Assembly (NCBI RefSeq): GCF_002966125.1
Contig: NZ_CP027062.1
Coordinates: forward strand, 1,302,001-1,366,000
Direction: 5' to 3'
DNA from: Pukyongia salina
Lineage (GTDB): Bacteria; Bacteroidota; Bacteroidia; Flavobacteriales; Flavobacteriaceae
Length of the DNA: 64,000 bases
A program made the position numbers and the translations under genes. The notes below the pieces were generated by a model. It had not been told where the DNA came from. It searched no databases and saw only the letters and a program-made list of their open reading frames with translations. How positions within the stretch are numbered: position 1 is the first letter of the stretch; each line of letters opens with the position of its first letter. Of the stretch, positions 1 through 8,428 are shown piece by piece.

Positions 1-711
1 ATGATCTTAAATGAAGATAAACTCAATTTTGAAAAAATAGAAATATTGCAAGCCTCCACTTATTCTGAACTTGCAGACAGAACATTAGATGGGTTAGTGA
101 CTTATGGTGAACGATCTTCAGACACCTTATTGGTGGAGGCGGCAACTGTGTTAAAAAACTGGGACAGGACTTTGGATACATCAAGCATTGGGGGAGTTCT
201 ATTCACAAATTGGTATAGGGCAACTAAAGGAATTAATATTTTTGAAACAGAATTTTCACCTCAAAATCCCCTGAACACGCCTAATACTTTAAATGAAGAA
301 GCAAAAATGTTGCTATTAATAGCCGCCAGGAATACGATTGAAAAATATGGAAAGTTAGACATTTCCTGGGGAGAAGTTTATGAAACAAATTATGCTGGAA
401 AATCAATTAGAGGGGGTATAGGACTCAGCGAAATTGGAAGTTTTAACGCCGGTTTCTATACCCCTGTCGATAATAACAAATATAAACTGCTTGGTGGATC
501 TGCCTTTACTTCCGTCGTCGAATTCGGTGACAAAATAAAGTCGAAAGGCCTATTAAGTTATGGGAATGCCTCTCAATCAAATTCTCCTTTTAAAGGAGAT
601 CAGCTACGATTATTAATAGATAGAAAACTAAGAAATATATGGTTCTATGAGGATGACATAGAAAACAACATATTTATGAAAGAAGTACTGGAGCCTAAGT
701 TCCGGGATTAA
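1..711 (+). CDS. Penicillin acylase family hydrolase, C-terminal part (5' end outside window)
   Basis: This is the 3' end of a larger gene cut by the window edge; the frame is open from base 1 and stops with TAA at 709-711. The 236 visible residues match the end of the beta chain of penicillin acylase / acyl-homoserine-lactone acylase enzymes (Ntn hydrolases). The recognisable part is the stretch GGSAFTSVVEFG, about residues 165-176, followed by SYGNASQSNSPFKGDQ and a final arginine-rich helix, as in that family. The N-terminal nucleophile serine of the beta chain lies upstream and cannot be checked. The family cleaves amide bonds of acylated small molecules (beta-lactam side chains, homoserine lactones, acyl peptides), usually in the periplasm. 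The substrate cannot be told from this fragment. The ATG at base 1 is almost certainly internal. Confidence 0.75.
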   Translation: MILNEDKLNFEKIEILQASTYSELADRTLDGLVTYGERSSDTLLVEAATVLKNWDRTLDTSSIGGVLFTNWYRATKGINIFETEFSPQNPLNTPNTLNEEAKMLLLIAARNTIEKYGKLDISWGEVYETNYAGKSIRGGIGLSEIGSFNAGFYTPVDNNKYKLLGGSAFTSVVEFGDKIKSKGLLSYGNASQSNSPFKGDQLRLLIDRKLRNIWFYEDDIENNIFMKEVLEPKFRD

Positions 712-843
712 ATACTTAATTAAAACATATTTAATCATCCCTGAAAAGCTACTCTTTTAACGAGTTTACATATCACTTTTAATCAAAACCACATTGCCAA
801 ATATTATAAAGTGGCAAGTTACTGTCGTAATGCAACATTTATT

Positions 844-1953
844 TTATAAGTTAGAGAGAATGGTTGACAATTCCTCGGCAGAAATATTTTTGGCGATGAT
901 TTTTCCATCTCCACTTAAAAGTAAATTTTGCGGCAACGATGAAATGCTGAATTGTTTTGAAATTGTAAGATCCTCATCGTGTATATGAACCCATGCACCA
1001 ATACCATCTTTTTCAATGGACTTTAGCCATACTGTTTCGATCTTATCTTGAGAAATACTAATTATTTCGAAACCTTTGTTTTTATATGTTTCATAAAGTA
1101 CAGCAAATTTTGGATTTTCGATACGACACGCACGACACCAGGATGCCCAAAAGTCGATAAGTACAACGTTTCCCAAATAATCATTTAATGTAATAATTTT
1201 ACCTTCTTTATCCTTTGTCTCAAATTGAGGAGGACTATTTCCAATTGAAGTTAACTTGGCCTGATACACTTGTTTTTCCAATGCTTTTGTTACCAAACTA
1301 TTAGGAGCCTCTTTTTTGAAAGCGACCAATCGTTCTTCAACAAAATCCATTTCTTTATTAAAATCTGAATAGCGTAGTGCATAGTACCCGGCAGGAGTAG
1401 TTCCTAGATCGATAATAGCCTCTCTAAATTCTTTCAAAAATTCTAATAACAAAATTTCGGATTGTTCTGTGAGATTCTTAATTGTTTCCTGATCGTCTTC
1501 GATCATCGCCTTGTCTATATCGATTTTTAATTGGGCGAAATATTTTGCTTGTAATTGTTCATTCCTTTCTTCAAACCAGATTATATTATTTGTGGATTGG
1601 GATCCTTCAATTTTATATTTCTTTTCAGACCTAACAATAGAGATAGTACCTGAGTGTTCAATAGATAAAGGGATGTATTCCTTTTCGTCAAAACTGAGTT
1701 GATAGAGATTGGCATTTTCAAATGGAAATGAAAACTCGAATTTTTCGTCGGCTGATAACGATTGAGATTTTATTTCTTTATAGGTCAATTCATTATGATC
1801 AAAATAATGCAAGGTTACATGTTTAAATTCATCCTTAAATCCCTCGCCAATAATCTGGACTGATGAGTTTTCCCGCATATATTTATTGGTATATACTAAT
1901 ACACTAAATGCTATAATTACGAGAGCAATAATTAAATAAATAGTTCGATTCAT
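844..1953 (-). CDS. TlpA/ResA-like thiol-disulfide oxidoreductase, membrane anchored
   Basis: A 369-residue protein with an uncleaved signal anchor (hydrophobic residues about 5-21) and a periplasmic body. Residues about 30-110 resemble the beta-sandwich (DUF4369-like) domain seen in front of many Bacteroidota TlpA proteins. The middle is helical. The C-terminal third is a thioredoxin fold with the active site WASWCRAC (Cys273 and Cys276) and the cis-proline region SSLPQN near residue 340. Such proteins reduce or isomerise disulfides, or serve cytochrome c maturation, in the periplasm. Neighbours give no clue to a specific client. The next gene on the same strand, an AraC-type regulator, starts upstream with a 120-base gap, so co-transcription is possible but not certain. 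The gene is AT-rich compared with the rest of the window. Confidence 0.85.
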   Translation of the reverse strand: MNRTIYLIIALVIIAFSVLVYTNKYMRENSSVQIIGEGFKDEFKHVTLHYFDHNELTYKEIKSQSLSADEKFEFSFPFENANLYQLSFDEKEYIPLSIEHSGTISIVRSEKKYKIEGSQSTNNIIWFEERNEQLQAKYFAQLKIDIDKAMIEDDQETIKNLTEQSEILLLEFLKEFREAIIDLGTTPAGYYALRYSDFNKEMDFVEERLVAFKKEAPNSLVTKALEKQVYQAKLTSIGNSPPQFETKDKEGKIITLNDYLGNVVLIDFWASWCRACRIENPKFAVLYETYKNKGFEIISISQDKIETVWLKSIEKDGIGAWVHIHDEDLTISKQFSISSLPQNLLLSGDGKIIAKNISAEELSTILSNL

Positions 1954-2076
1954 TGTGCTTCAATTTGTTTGATGCAAATCAATGAAGAATATTTATGGTC
2001 AGCGTTCGAAAACATTTATTCGAACTTTATTCTTTTTAGTAAATGGGTTTGAATTCTTGAATTGATAAAATCGAAC

Positions 2077-3147
2077 TCACTTTTGGGCATACTTGTTTTT
2101 ATATTCTGAAGGTGTTAGACCCGTATTTTGCTTGAATAGCGTATTAAATGAAGATTTAGAATTAAACCCTACATCGTACATAACTTCTAAAACAGTTTCT
2201 TTGGGATCTTCAGGCTTACTTAATCTGGTTTTTGCCTTTTCAATCCTGAAATCATTTATAAAACTCATAAAGTTCTTTCTGTGAAATGTGTTGATAAGAT
2301 AAGATAAATGCCGGGGGGCTATGTTTAAATGGTCGGCAAGGTCTTTTAGATTTAATTGCGGATTTGTAAAATAGTCATTCGCCTTCATAAACGATTCAAT
2401 TTTTTCAAGTTCTTCTTTCTCATTTATGTTAGGATCTAGCCTTGCGGGCTTGTTCTTTTTATCTCTTAATACCTCCACATCCATCGGGGTGATACCTAAA
2501 AATATTTGAGGCTGTTTTAGCCCTTTATAAAACATCCAATTAACTAGAACTACAATTGTTAAATGGATAGATGAGATTCCTCCAACTAAATACATACTCA
2601 ATAAGAATTCATTTACAACATCTAGGAGTAATGCGATGCTAAATAATATCAAGGTCCATTGTAACCATACTAAATCAGTTTGATTTAAAGTGGACTGAGT
2701 TTCTCTTATAATTTTTCGGTAATTAATTATCTCCAGAATAGCCAAAACAATGTATAGAACTAAACTAATATACATTAGAAACCCACCAACACTACATGTT
2801 GAATAACCAAACCCAGAGATTATAAGGATTAGAACAACCGGAATAAAATGCAGTAGATGTTTTGCTTTAAAATCGAACGATTGGTATATCAATGTTTTTG
2901 TATACAGATAAAGCAAAGGGCCATACGAGAAACCAAAGATACAGATGCATGAAACGATAAAAGTTGAATTAAAACCAAATCCCTGTCCAACAATTACCAT
3001 AAACTGGGTTCCTAGAAGAGTTAAGAATGACGCCAGATATCTATTACTATTTCTTTTTGGACCGTTATCAGTTAGTAAAACAATAGCGAATAAAAAACTT
3101 TGAAATACAATTATAACTGGTATAATATCTGAAATACTAATAGTCAC
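2077..3147 (-). CDS. Membrane-bound AraC-family transcriptional regulator
   Basis: A 356-residue protein made of an N-terminal block of about seven hydrophobic helices (residues about 7-225) and a C-terminal AraC-type double helix-turn-helix domain (residues about 255-356). The DNA-binding part shows the usual pattern: NLKDLADHLNIAPRHLSYLIN for the first helix-turn-helix and VLEVMYDVGFNSKSSFNTLFK followed by TGLTPSEYK for the second. This architecture is common in flavobacteria, where the membrane part is thought to sense a signal and the cytosolic part binds DNA. The target is unknown. Nearby candidates are the TlpA-like gene downstream and the divergent region leading to the porin at 4050. 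The start ATG follows an AT-rich leader, as is usual for this group. Confidence 0.88.
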   Translation of the reverse strand: MTISISDIIPVIIVFQSFLFAIVLLTDNGPKRNSNRYLASFLTLLGTQFMVIVGQGFGFNSTFIVSCICIFGFSYGPLLYLYTKTLIYQSFDFKAKHLLHFIPVVLILIISGFGYSTCSVGGFLMYISLVLYIVLAILEIINYRKIIRETQSTLNQTDLVWLQWTLILFSIALLLDVVNEFLLSMYLVGGISSIHLTIVVLVNWMFYKGLKQPQIFLGITPMDVEVLRDKKNKPARLDPNINEKEELEKIESFMKANDYFTNPQLNLKDLADHLNIAPRHLSYLINTFHRKNFMSFINDFRIEKAKTRLSKPEDPKETVLEVMYDVGFNSKSSFNTLFKQNTGLTPSEYKNKYAQK

Positions 3148-3726
3148 CTTTATAAAATAGTTTTATGCGATAGCGATCAAATCTGGTTATGTGTGGGTGT
3201 TTCTTAGTTGTAAATCATTCTGAAAAGCGCTAGAAACCTGAGAATCAGAACCATCGAAAATGACATGCGACTTAAAATTCTTTTATCAAAAGTACAAATA
3301 ATAGGGGAGGTTGTTCCTTAAAGTAAGGCTAACCACACATTTGCGTACTATCTTGTGGATAAGAATTTTGTTTCAGTCATTCTATAAATCATAGAATAGG
3401 TATCGATACGCCTAGCCCAAACCACGATGATTCTCACACTTATACATTCACATTGTTTTGATCCAAATTTATTATCTCGAATTGCTAGACGGAAGTTTTT
3501 CGCGAGGCGCTATTTACCGGAAGAACCAATCCATTCTTCCTTATTAAGTTTACTTTCCTTCCATTTACCACTCATCAAATTCTACTTAGACAAATATCTG
3601 CTGGATTTTTTACTAGTGAACCATAAATTCTGAATCAACCATTTAGGGTTACCGCAATTTTAAAGGAGTTCAATCTTTAGAAGAATTGATCTTATTTAAT
3701 TATAACCGGTTCGACCATAGTGACTT
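3148..3726. other. Intergenic stretch with no supported gene
   Basis: About 580 bases between the AraC-type regulator (leftward) and a structured regulatory-looking region. A 68-codon frame on the plus strand (3427-3633) has no recognisable domain, no clear ribosome binding site and an unconvincing composition, so it is not called. The promoter of the AraC regulator must lie at the left end of this stretch, but no clear TAnnTTTG box was found. Confidence 0.5.
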
Positions 3727-3769
3727 GTTCGGATTTGCACATGCCAAAATCCGAACGGATTTTACTCCG
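3727..3769 (+). promoter_or_regulatory. Inverted-repeat hairpin(s) upstream of the small ORF and porin
   Basis: A perfect 10-base inverted repeat: gttcggattt (3727-3736) and aaatccgaac (3747-3756) around a 10-base loop. A smaller cgga/tccg hairpin follows immediately (about 3755-3769). No T-run follows, so it does not look like an intrinsic terminator. It may be an operator or a structured RNA leader for the genes at 3845 and 4050. Direction is inferred from position only. Confidence 0.45.
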
Positions 3770-3791
3770 TTTGAAAACACGATCTCGAACG

Positions 3792-3803
3792 TTTGCTAGC
3801 AAA
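3792..3803. repeat. 12-bp perfect palindrome tttgctagcaaa
   Basis: A self-complementary 12-mer, tttgctagcaaa, lies 40 bases before the candidate GTG start at 3845. It could be a binding site for a dimeric regulator. Nothing else in the sequence identifies a regulator. Confidence 0.35.
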
Positions 3804-3844
3804 ATGTACACTTCATTTACACCTGAAATCTAAGGAGGAAAATA

Positions 3845-4009
3845 GTGTTCCCTCATAACCTAAAATTAAATATTATGAAAAAACTAGCAATTTCTGGCAC
3901 TGGTAAAATTAAGTGCAAGGATCAGGTGACATTAAAAACCACCAGCGCTTCGGCAGGAAACGCAGGGACGTATAATTTTCTTGGGTTAGCCGGGTTCGAT
4001 CTGGAATAG
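3845..4009 (+). CDS. Candidate small protein, 54 aa (or 44 aa from internal ATG)
   Basis: A short frame ending with TAG at 4007-4009. From the GTG at 3845 it gives 54 residues and has an unusually good Shine-Dalgarno sequence, aaggagg at 3832-3838, six bases upstream. From the in-frame ATG at 3875 it gives 44 residues beginning MKKLAISGTGKIKC. The sequence is polar, rich in Thr, Ser, Ala and Gly (TLKTTSASAGNAG), has one cysteine, and shows no signal peptide or membrane segment. The stop lies 40 bases before the porin ATG, so the two could share a transcript. I recognise no family. It could be a precursor-type peptide, a regulatory leader or chance. The strong ribosome site is what makes it worth listing, because most genes here rely on AT-rich leaders. 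Confidence 0.35.
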   Translation: MFPHNLKLNIMKKLAISGTGKIKCKDQVTLKTTSASAGNAGTYNFLGLAGFDLE

Positions 4010-4049
4010 AAAATTCAGCGATTAGACATCCAACTCAAATTAAAAGATT

Positions 4050-5270
4050 ATGAGAACATTATTACTTGAGATAATATTTTTTATAGTGCTATTGCTACTC
4101 CAGGCCACAGCTACTATCGCACAACCAAGGGGCCCTTTTGAACCTTTTGTTGTAGATGATGTCACGAAAAGCGAATTCTGCCTTTCAGGGTCTGTAGATA
4201 CATATTTTCATCAGGCTATTGGCACCGTTGAAACAGCACCCCGCACTTCGTTTGCCAATTTACCAGGATTCAGTTTAGGGATGATTAACCTGGTATTTTC
4301 CTACTCTGGTAAGAAGAGTGGCATAGTAGCAGGTCTGGTATTTGGACCGCGAGGGACAGATGCAATAATCAATTCGTCTCTTTACGTTAATCCTCGTGGA
4401 AATGGCAGTGCCCATATCATTGGTCAAATGTTCGCCTATTATCAATTTTCTGAAAACATTAGAATTAACATAGGGCAATTCAACACATTTTTAGGATATG
4501 AAACTATCTCTCCTACACCCAATTTTCATTACTCAACTTCTTATCTGTTTTCTAACGGCCCCTTTCATCATACAGGGTTACGGGCTGATATCAATATTGG
4601 AAACGGTTGGACAGGAAAGCTCGCTGTGATGAATTCTACAGATTTTACAGAATTTAATCCATTCGACACTTTTAGCGTTGGTGGGCAACTGAGCTATTCT
4701 AATAACACCTATAATTTCAATGTAAGTGCCATAACTGGGGATCAGGATGGAAATTTAAAACCATCAGAGGGACTAAACAGTACTTCGGCAGGAAATAATC
4801 TTCAAATTGACTTAACCGGCAGGGTGGCACTATTCAGGAATTATAATGTGGGCATAAATGCTTCCTATCGCCGAATAGGAGTAGGTGAATTGGTCACAGA
4901 AATTGGGATAAAAGACGCTACCGGTGACAGCTATGGTTTTTTTGGTCTTGCCCTTTATCAGGATTATACTTTCAGCGATGAGGTTGCCATTGGACTTCGT
5001 GCGGAAGCGTTTAGTGAATTTGGTGGCGGAATAGGAGCTATTGGAAGCTACGACAATTTAGGAGCTAGTACTATCACAGAAATTACACTCTCAGGAAATA
5101 TAATAGGTGAAAATTTAAGATTTATTCCTGAAATTCGTATAGACATAGGTTCGGAGAATACCTTTACGGAGAAGACAAATAACGATGCAACCAACTTTAT
5201 ACCAAGTTTTAACCTGGCAGTTGTCTATACACTGCCTGTTTTAAAGTATAATTTTCCTTCGCACAATTGA
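4050..5270 (+). CDS. Outer membrane beta-barrel porin (bbp2/OmpL-like)
   Basis: A 406-residue protein with a cleavable signal peptide (residues 1 to about 24, ending ATIAQ) and then alternating amphipathic strands rich in aromatic residues and glycine, typical of an outer-membrane barrel. Segments such as IRINIGQFNTFLGYE and NPFDTFSVGGQLSYS match the putative beta-barrel porin-2 (bbp2) family of Bacteroidota. Members are thought to form diffusion channels for small solutes. No substrate is suggested. The next gene, a metallopeptidase, starts 51 bases after the stop on the same strand, so the two are likely co-transcribed. The protein ends without a terminal phenylalanine, which is not unusual in this phylum. 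Confidence 0.78.
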   Translation: MRTLLLEIIFFIVLLLLQATATIAQPRGPFEPFVVDDVTKSEFCLSGSVDTYFHQAIGTVETAPRTSFANLPGFSLGMINLVFSYSGKKSGIVAGLVFGPRGTDAIINSSLYVNPRGNGSAHIIGQMFAYYQFSENIRINIGQFNTFLGYETISPTPNFHYSTSYLFSNGPFHHTGLRADINIGNGWTGKLAVMNSTDFTEFNPFDTFSVGGQLSYSNNTYNFNVSAITGDQDGNLKPSEGLNSTSAGNNLQIDLTGRVALFRNYNVGINASYRRIGVGELVTEIGIKDATGDSYGFFGLALYQDYTFSDEVAIGLRAEAFSEFGGGIGAIGSYDNLGASTITEITLSGNIIGENLRFIPEIRIDIGSENTFTEKTNNDATNFIPSFNLAVVYTLPVLKYNFPSHN

Positions 5271-5321
5271 AATGGCATGTAAGCTTTAATGAAACTGTGA
5301 GATTGACCTAAAAATACAATT

Positions 5322-6842
5322 ATGAAAGTATTGAATATTTTAAGAATTCTTATACTAATTGCGATTTTGCAAATAGTGCTCACCGGGTTTATGCACGGAG
5401 ACGATAAGTTCAGTGATGTAGATAATATTTCCTACGTAATCTCACTAAGTACGGAAAACTCAAAAGTTGCAAAGATAAAGGTTTCCTTCATCCCTCAAGA
5501 TAGCATCCTGCACATGGCAGATGGCGCGAATCATCTAACGAACAGATGGGCTAGTTTTGTTCATAATTTGAAGGTCACTACTTCACGTGGAAAAACCATA
5601 GAAGTGGATGCACTTCCAGATGCCAGATGGAGAATGCGATCATTACCAACCGAGACAATAATAGTTAGTTATGAAGTTCATCTGGACCACGAAGCCCATT
5701 CCTGGAGTGGTGGTATCGATGGTGTCGCCTATGCAACTGAGTTGGGAGTGTTTTATACGGGAAGGACATTACTAATATTAAATGGACAGAATCGGAGCTC
5801 GATCAATGTGGATTTTAAATTGCCAATGAATTGGAGCGTTACCACGCCGTGGGATAAAATTAATCAAAATACCTATGCCTATAAAGTAAACAGTATTTTC
5901 GATTTAGTTAATGCCACAATCTTCGCAGGAACTCACAAAGAGGCTACCATCAGAAGATCGGATTTTGAACTTGTTTTCGCTTTTGGCACTAAAGATATTA
6001 TTTCTCGAGAAATGGAATTTGAAAACCTCGCCGAAGGAGTGATGGATTATTATATTTCATTAATGGGCGGCATACCGAAATCGAGCCCAACCGATTCATT
6101 AAATAAAGTGATGGTTGTAATTTCGTCTTCCAGCAGTACAGATGGAGAAGCCATTGGTAACAATATTAGCATTTTGATTGAAAAGGATGGCGATAAGTTT
6201 TCTGAAACGATATGGAGATTTATTTTTGCGCACGAGTTCTTTCATCTTTGGAATGGTAAATCGTTTAGCCCTAAAGCGGAAGATACCGAGTGGTTTAAAG
6301 AAGGATTCACCAATTACTATACTTTAAAAGCATTACATCATACTGGATTTTTAAATGATACTTCATATATAAACTTGCTAAGTAGTTTCTTCTATGAGAG
6401 ATATATTAGTGATCCTGGCGTTGGCGAACTATCCATGACAGATGGTGCCTTAAAACATGATCATTGGGGACTAATCTATAGTGGAGGCATGTTCGTTGCC
6501 ATCGCCCAAGATATATTAATTCGATTGGCAACAAATAACAACAGTAACATCGATGACTTGCTTCGAAGTTTATTTTTTAAATATAATGGAGATACTAATG
6601 GATATTCATTAGAAGACCTTTTTAGTGAGATGTCCGGATTGAACGAAGTAGATCAAATAGAATTTTATAACACCTATATTATTGGACATGAAATTATTCC
6701 TATAGATAAATATTTATCCATGGTTGGGTTCGATTCGAAAGTTGAAAATGGAACATTATTCATCTCAAAAAAAGATAATGTATCTCCCGAACAACAGGCA
6801 ATAATAAAGGGTATTCTAGGGCAAATAATTAGTGAGAAATAA
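5322..6842 (+). CDS. M61-like gluzincin metallopeptidase, exported
   Basis: A 506-residue protein with an N-terminal hydrophobic segment (residues about 5-24) that should send it to the periplasm or membrane. The zinc site is plain: HEFFH at 304-308 with the third ligand Glu327 in WFKEGFTNYY, i.e. HExxH-x18-E. The phrases HEFFHLWN and EGFTNYY are those of the M61 (glycyl aminopeptidase) branch. Residues about 40-230 would be the N-terminal beta domain. Unlike standard M61 proteins, I see no C-terminal PDZ domain with its GLG-type loops; the end is short, so this may be a reduced form or an M1/M61 intermediate. It follows the porin by 51 bases. A peptidase of this type may trim N-terminal residues of peptides that enter the periplasm. 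Confidence 0.8.
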   Translation: MKVLNILRILILIAILQIVLTGFMHGDDKFSDVDNISYVISLSTENSKVAKIKVSFIPQDSILHMADGANHLTNRWASFVHNLKVTTSRGKTIEVDALPDARWRMRSLPTETIIVSYEVHLDHEAHSWSGGIDGVAYATELGVFYTGRTLLILNGQNRSSINVDFKLPMNWSVTTPWDKINQNTYAYKVNSIFDLVNATIFAGTHKEATIRRSDFELVFAFGTKDIISREMEFENLAEGVMDYYISLMGGIPKSSPTDSLNKVMVVISSSSSTDGEAIGNNISILIEKDGDKFSETIWRFIFAHEFFHLWNGKSFSPKAEDTEWFKEGFTNYYTLKALHHTGFLNDTSYINLLSSFFYERYISDPGVGELSMTDGALKHDHWGLIYSGGMFVAIAQDILIRLATNNNSNIDDLLRSLFFKYNGDTNGYSLEDLFSEMSGLNEVDQIEFYNTYIIGHEIIPIDKYLSMVGFDSKVENGTLFISKKDNVSPEQQAIIKGILGQIISEK

Positions 6843-6906
6843 ACTAATTTTAACCTTTAAAGAGTACAGCAATAACTTCAGACCTGAAAAAAACTTGTCC
6901 AAGACC

Positions 6907-8310
6907 TTAATTATTAAGATTGAAGTTATTTACTGCTACGCCCACTTCATTCCCCAATCGTAATCCTTCGTTACTGTCTGCCTGCACATGGACCCCTAAC
7001 GGGATTCTTGAATACGCATTTTCTTCGGCCATTTCAGAAAAAGAACTGAAACTCCTAGGTGTTCCGTTAAATTGCGTTCTGCCCTCGTGGGTCCTGTCTG
7101 TAAAGCTTATGCTATTCCCGCCAAAATTCTGTGTAAAAACGGCTGCCGCTGCCGAAGCAAAAGTAGCATGACCGGAAGGATAACTTGGAAAAGCCGGATT
7201 AGGCGATGAGATAAACCTGGCCAAATTCGTCACAAAATCCGAATTTATATACTTTACTATATACGCACTAGGCCGCTGTGTGTTGTATGTATATTTATCG
7301 TCCCAGGCAGAGACTGCAGCGTCATTCAATGCAAATCCTAATCTTAATAGAAGTTCGAGCGCCTGTTCATATCCCAGATCTGCTTCTTCTATAAGTTGAT
7401 TGGCAATGGAAAATTGTCTTCCCGGCGGACTTAGCTGTAGCCCCTCCACATCATCAGACCAAAATTCGGCTATCCAAAGGTCTTCATTGTTCTCCGTACG
7501 TGCTGTAGTGGTTAGGGTATTTACCTCATCCATCGTAGTATAATAATCGCTTGATACATTTTCACTGTAGGCGTAAGGCGGCGGCGTACTGGAAGTTTCA
7601 GCAGGTGAGATCACAAAAGTCCTCACCTCATTCCAATATGGGAACCATGCACTCTCACCAGCGGCTGCCACCCATAATCCATCTCCAACCGGAGCCACGT
7701 ACGAATCGGGATTTGGGTTTAGCTGTTGGGCTTCTCCTTCGTTGTCGGTTTGACTGTATGCGATAACCCTCTGTGCCACATAAGTACCCCATTCAATCGA
7801 GTTTTCGATTTCAGATTGGGACAGGCCATCGCTTAGTTCATCTGCCCTTTCATTTTGTAAAACTGCAATATTCGATTTTATGTTAGAGGAAACACTGAAC
7901 ATGAAATGATCGATCACCTGAGCATAGCAGGTATTCAATGCCAATGCCAGATCTACGTTATCCTCCCTCTGATTCAGGTTAATATTAAAGCCCTGAAGTC
8001 TGTTGCGGTTAGAGCTATAACCCTGCATATCGGCGACTGCAGTTTCATATCCTGCCAGGTGAATATAGGCCAGCGATCTTGCCGTCGTGTTTGGCCTCAT
8101 CCCGTCGGTATATCGGTCGATATCAAGCCACAACGCATTCCACTGTGTAATGATTTCGGTGATTCGATTGGATACGATAGGAGTGTTATCGTTAGATACT
8201 CCGGTAGTTTCGTCTTCTAATTCTAATGATGTGTCATCCGTTGTACAGGATTGAAAAATGGAAACTACCACGAGTGCCATAATCAAAATTCTAATTTCTT
8301 GTTTTTTCAT
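6907..8310 (-). CDS. Vanadium-dependent haloperoxidase / PAP2 superfamily lipoprotein
   Basis: A 467-residue protein with a lipoprotein signal (Cys22 after IFQS). The active-site signature of the haloperoxidase/acid phosphatase superfamily is complete: Lys339 with six residues before Arg346-Pro347, PSGH at 378-381, and Ser434-Arg435 with the catalytic His441 (SRIPLGVH). These residues bind vanadate in haloperoxidases and phosphate in PAP2 phosphatases. Length and the KX6RP spacing fit the all-helical bacterial vanadium haloperoxidase-like group found in marine flavobacteria. Whether it oxidises halides or removes phosphate cannot be decided from the sequence. It lies 118 bases downstream of the YHYH lipoprotein on the same strand, probably in one transcription unit. 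Confidence 0.85.
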   Translation of the reverse strand: MKKQEIRILIMALVVVSIFQSCTTDDTSLELEDETTGVSNDNTPIVSNRITEIITQWNALWLDIDRYTDGMRPNTTARSLAYIHLAGYETAVADMQGYSSNRNRLQGFNINLNQREDNVDLALALNTCYAQVIDHFMFSVSSNIKSNIAVLQNERADELSDGLSQSEIENSIEWGTYVAQRVIAYSQTDNEGEAQQLNPNPDSYVAPVGDGLWVAAAGESAWFPYWNEVRTFVISPAETSSTPPPYAYSENVSSDYYTTMDEVNTLTTTARTENNEDLWIAEFWSDDVEGLQLSPPGRQFSIANQLIEEADLGYEQALELLLRLGFALNDAAVSAWDDKYTYNTQRPSAYIVKYINSDFVTNLARFISSPNPAFPSYPSGHATFASAAAAVFTQNFGGNSISFTDRTHEGRTQFNGTPRSFSSFSEMAEENAYSRIPLGVHVQADSNEGLRLGNEVGVAVNNFNLNN

Positions 8311-8428
8311 AGCAATGATTTTTTAAATGTGAAACATATCATTGGTAGTATGAATTGTGAAGTGGATAGGTTCACAAGGTGTTGCCGTCATCTTTACATG
8401 CCGACAATTATTTAGAGAATTCGGGAAT

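Noticed and set aside
3427-3633. 68-codon ORF in the gap before the porin
   Set aside because: No ribosome site, no recognisable domain, composition not protein-like.
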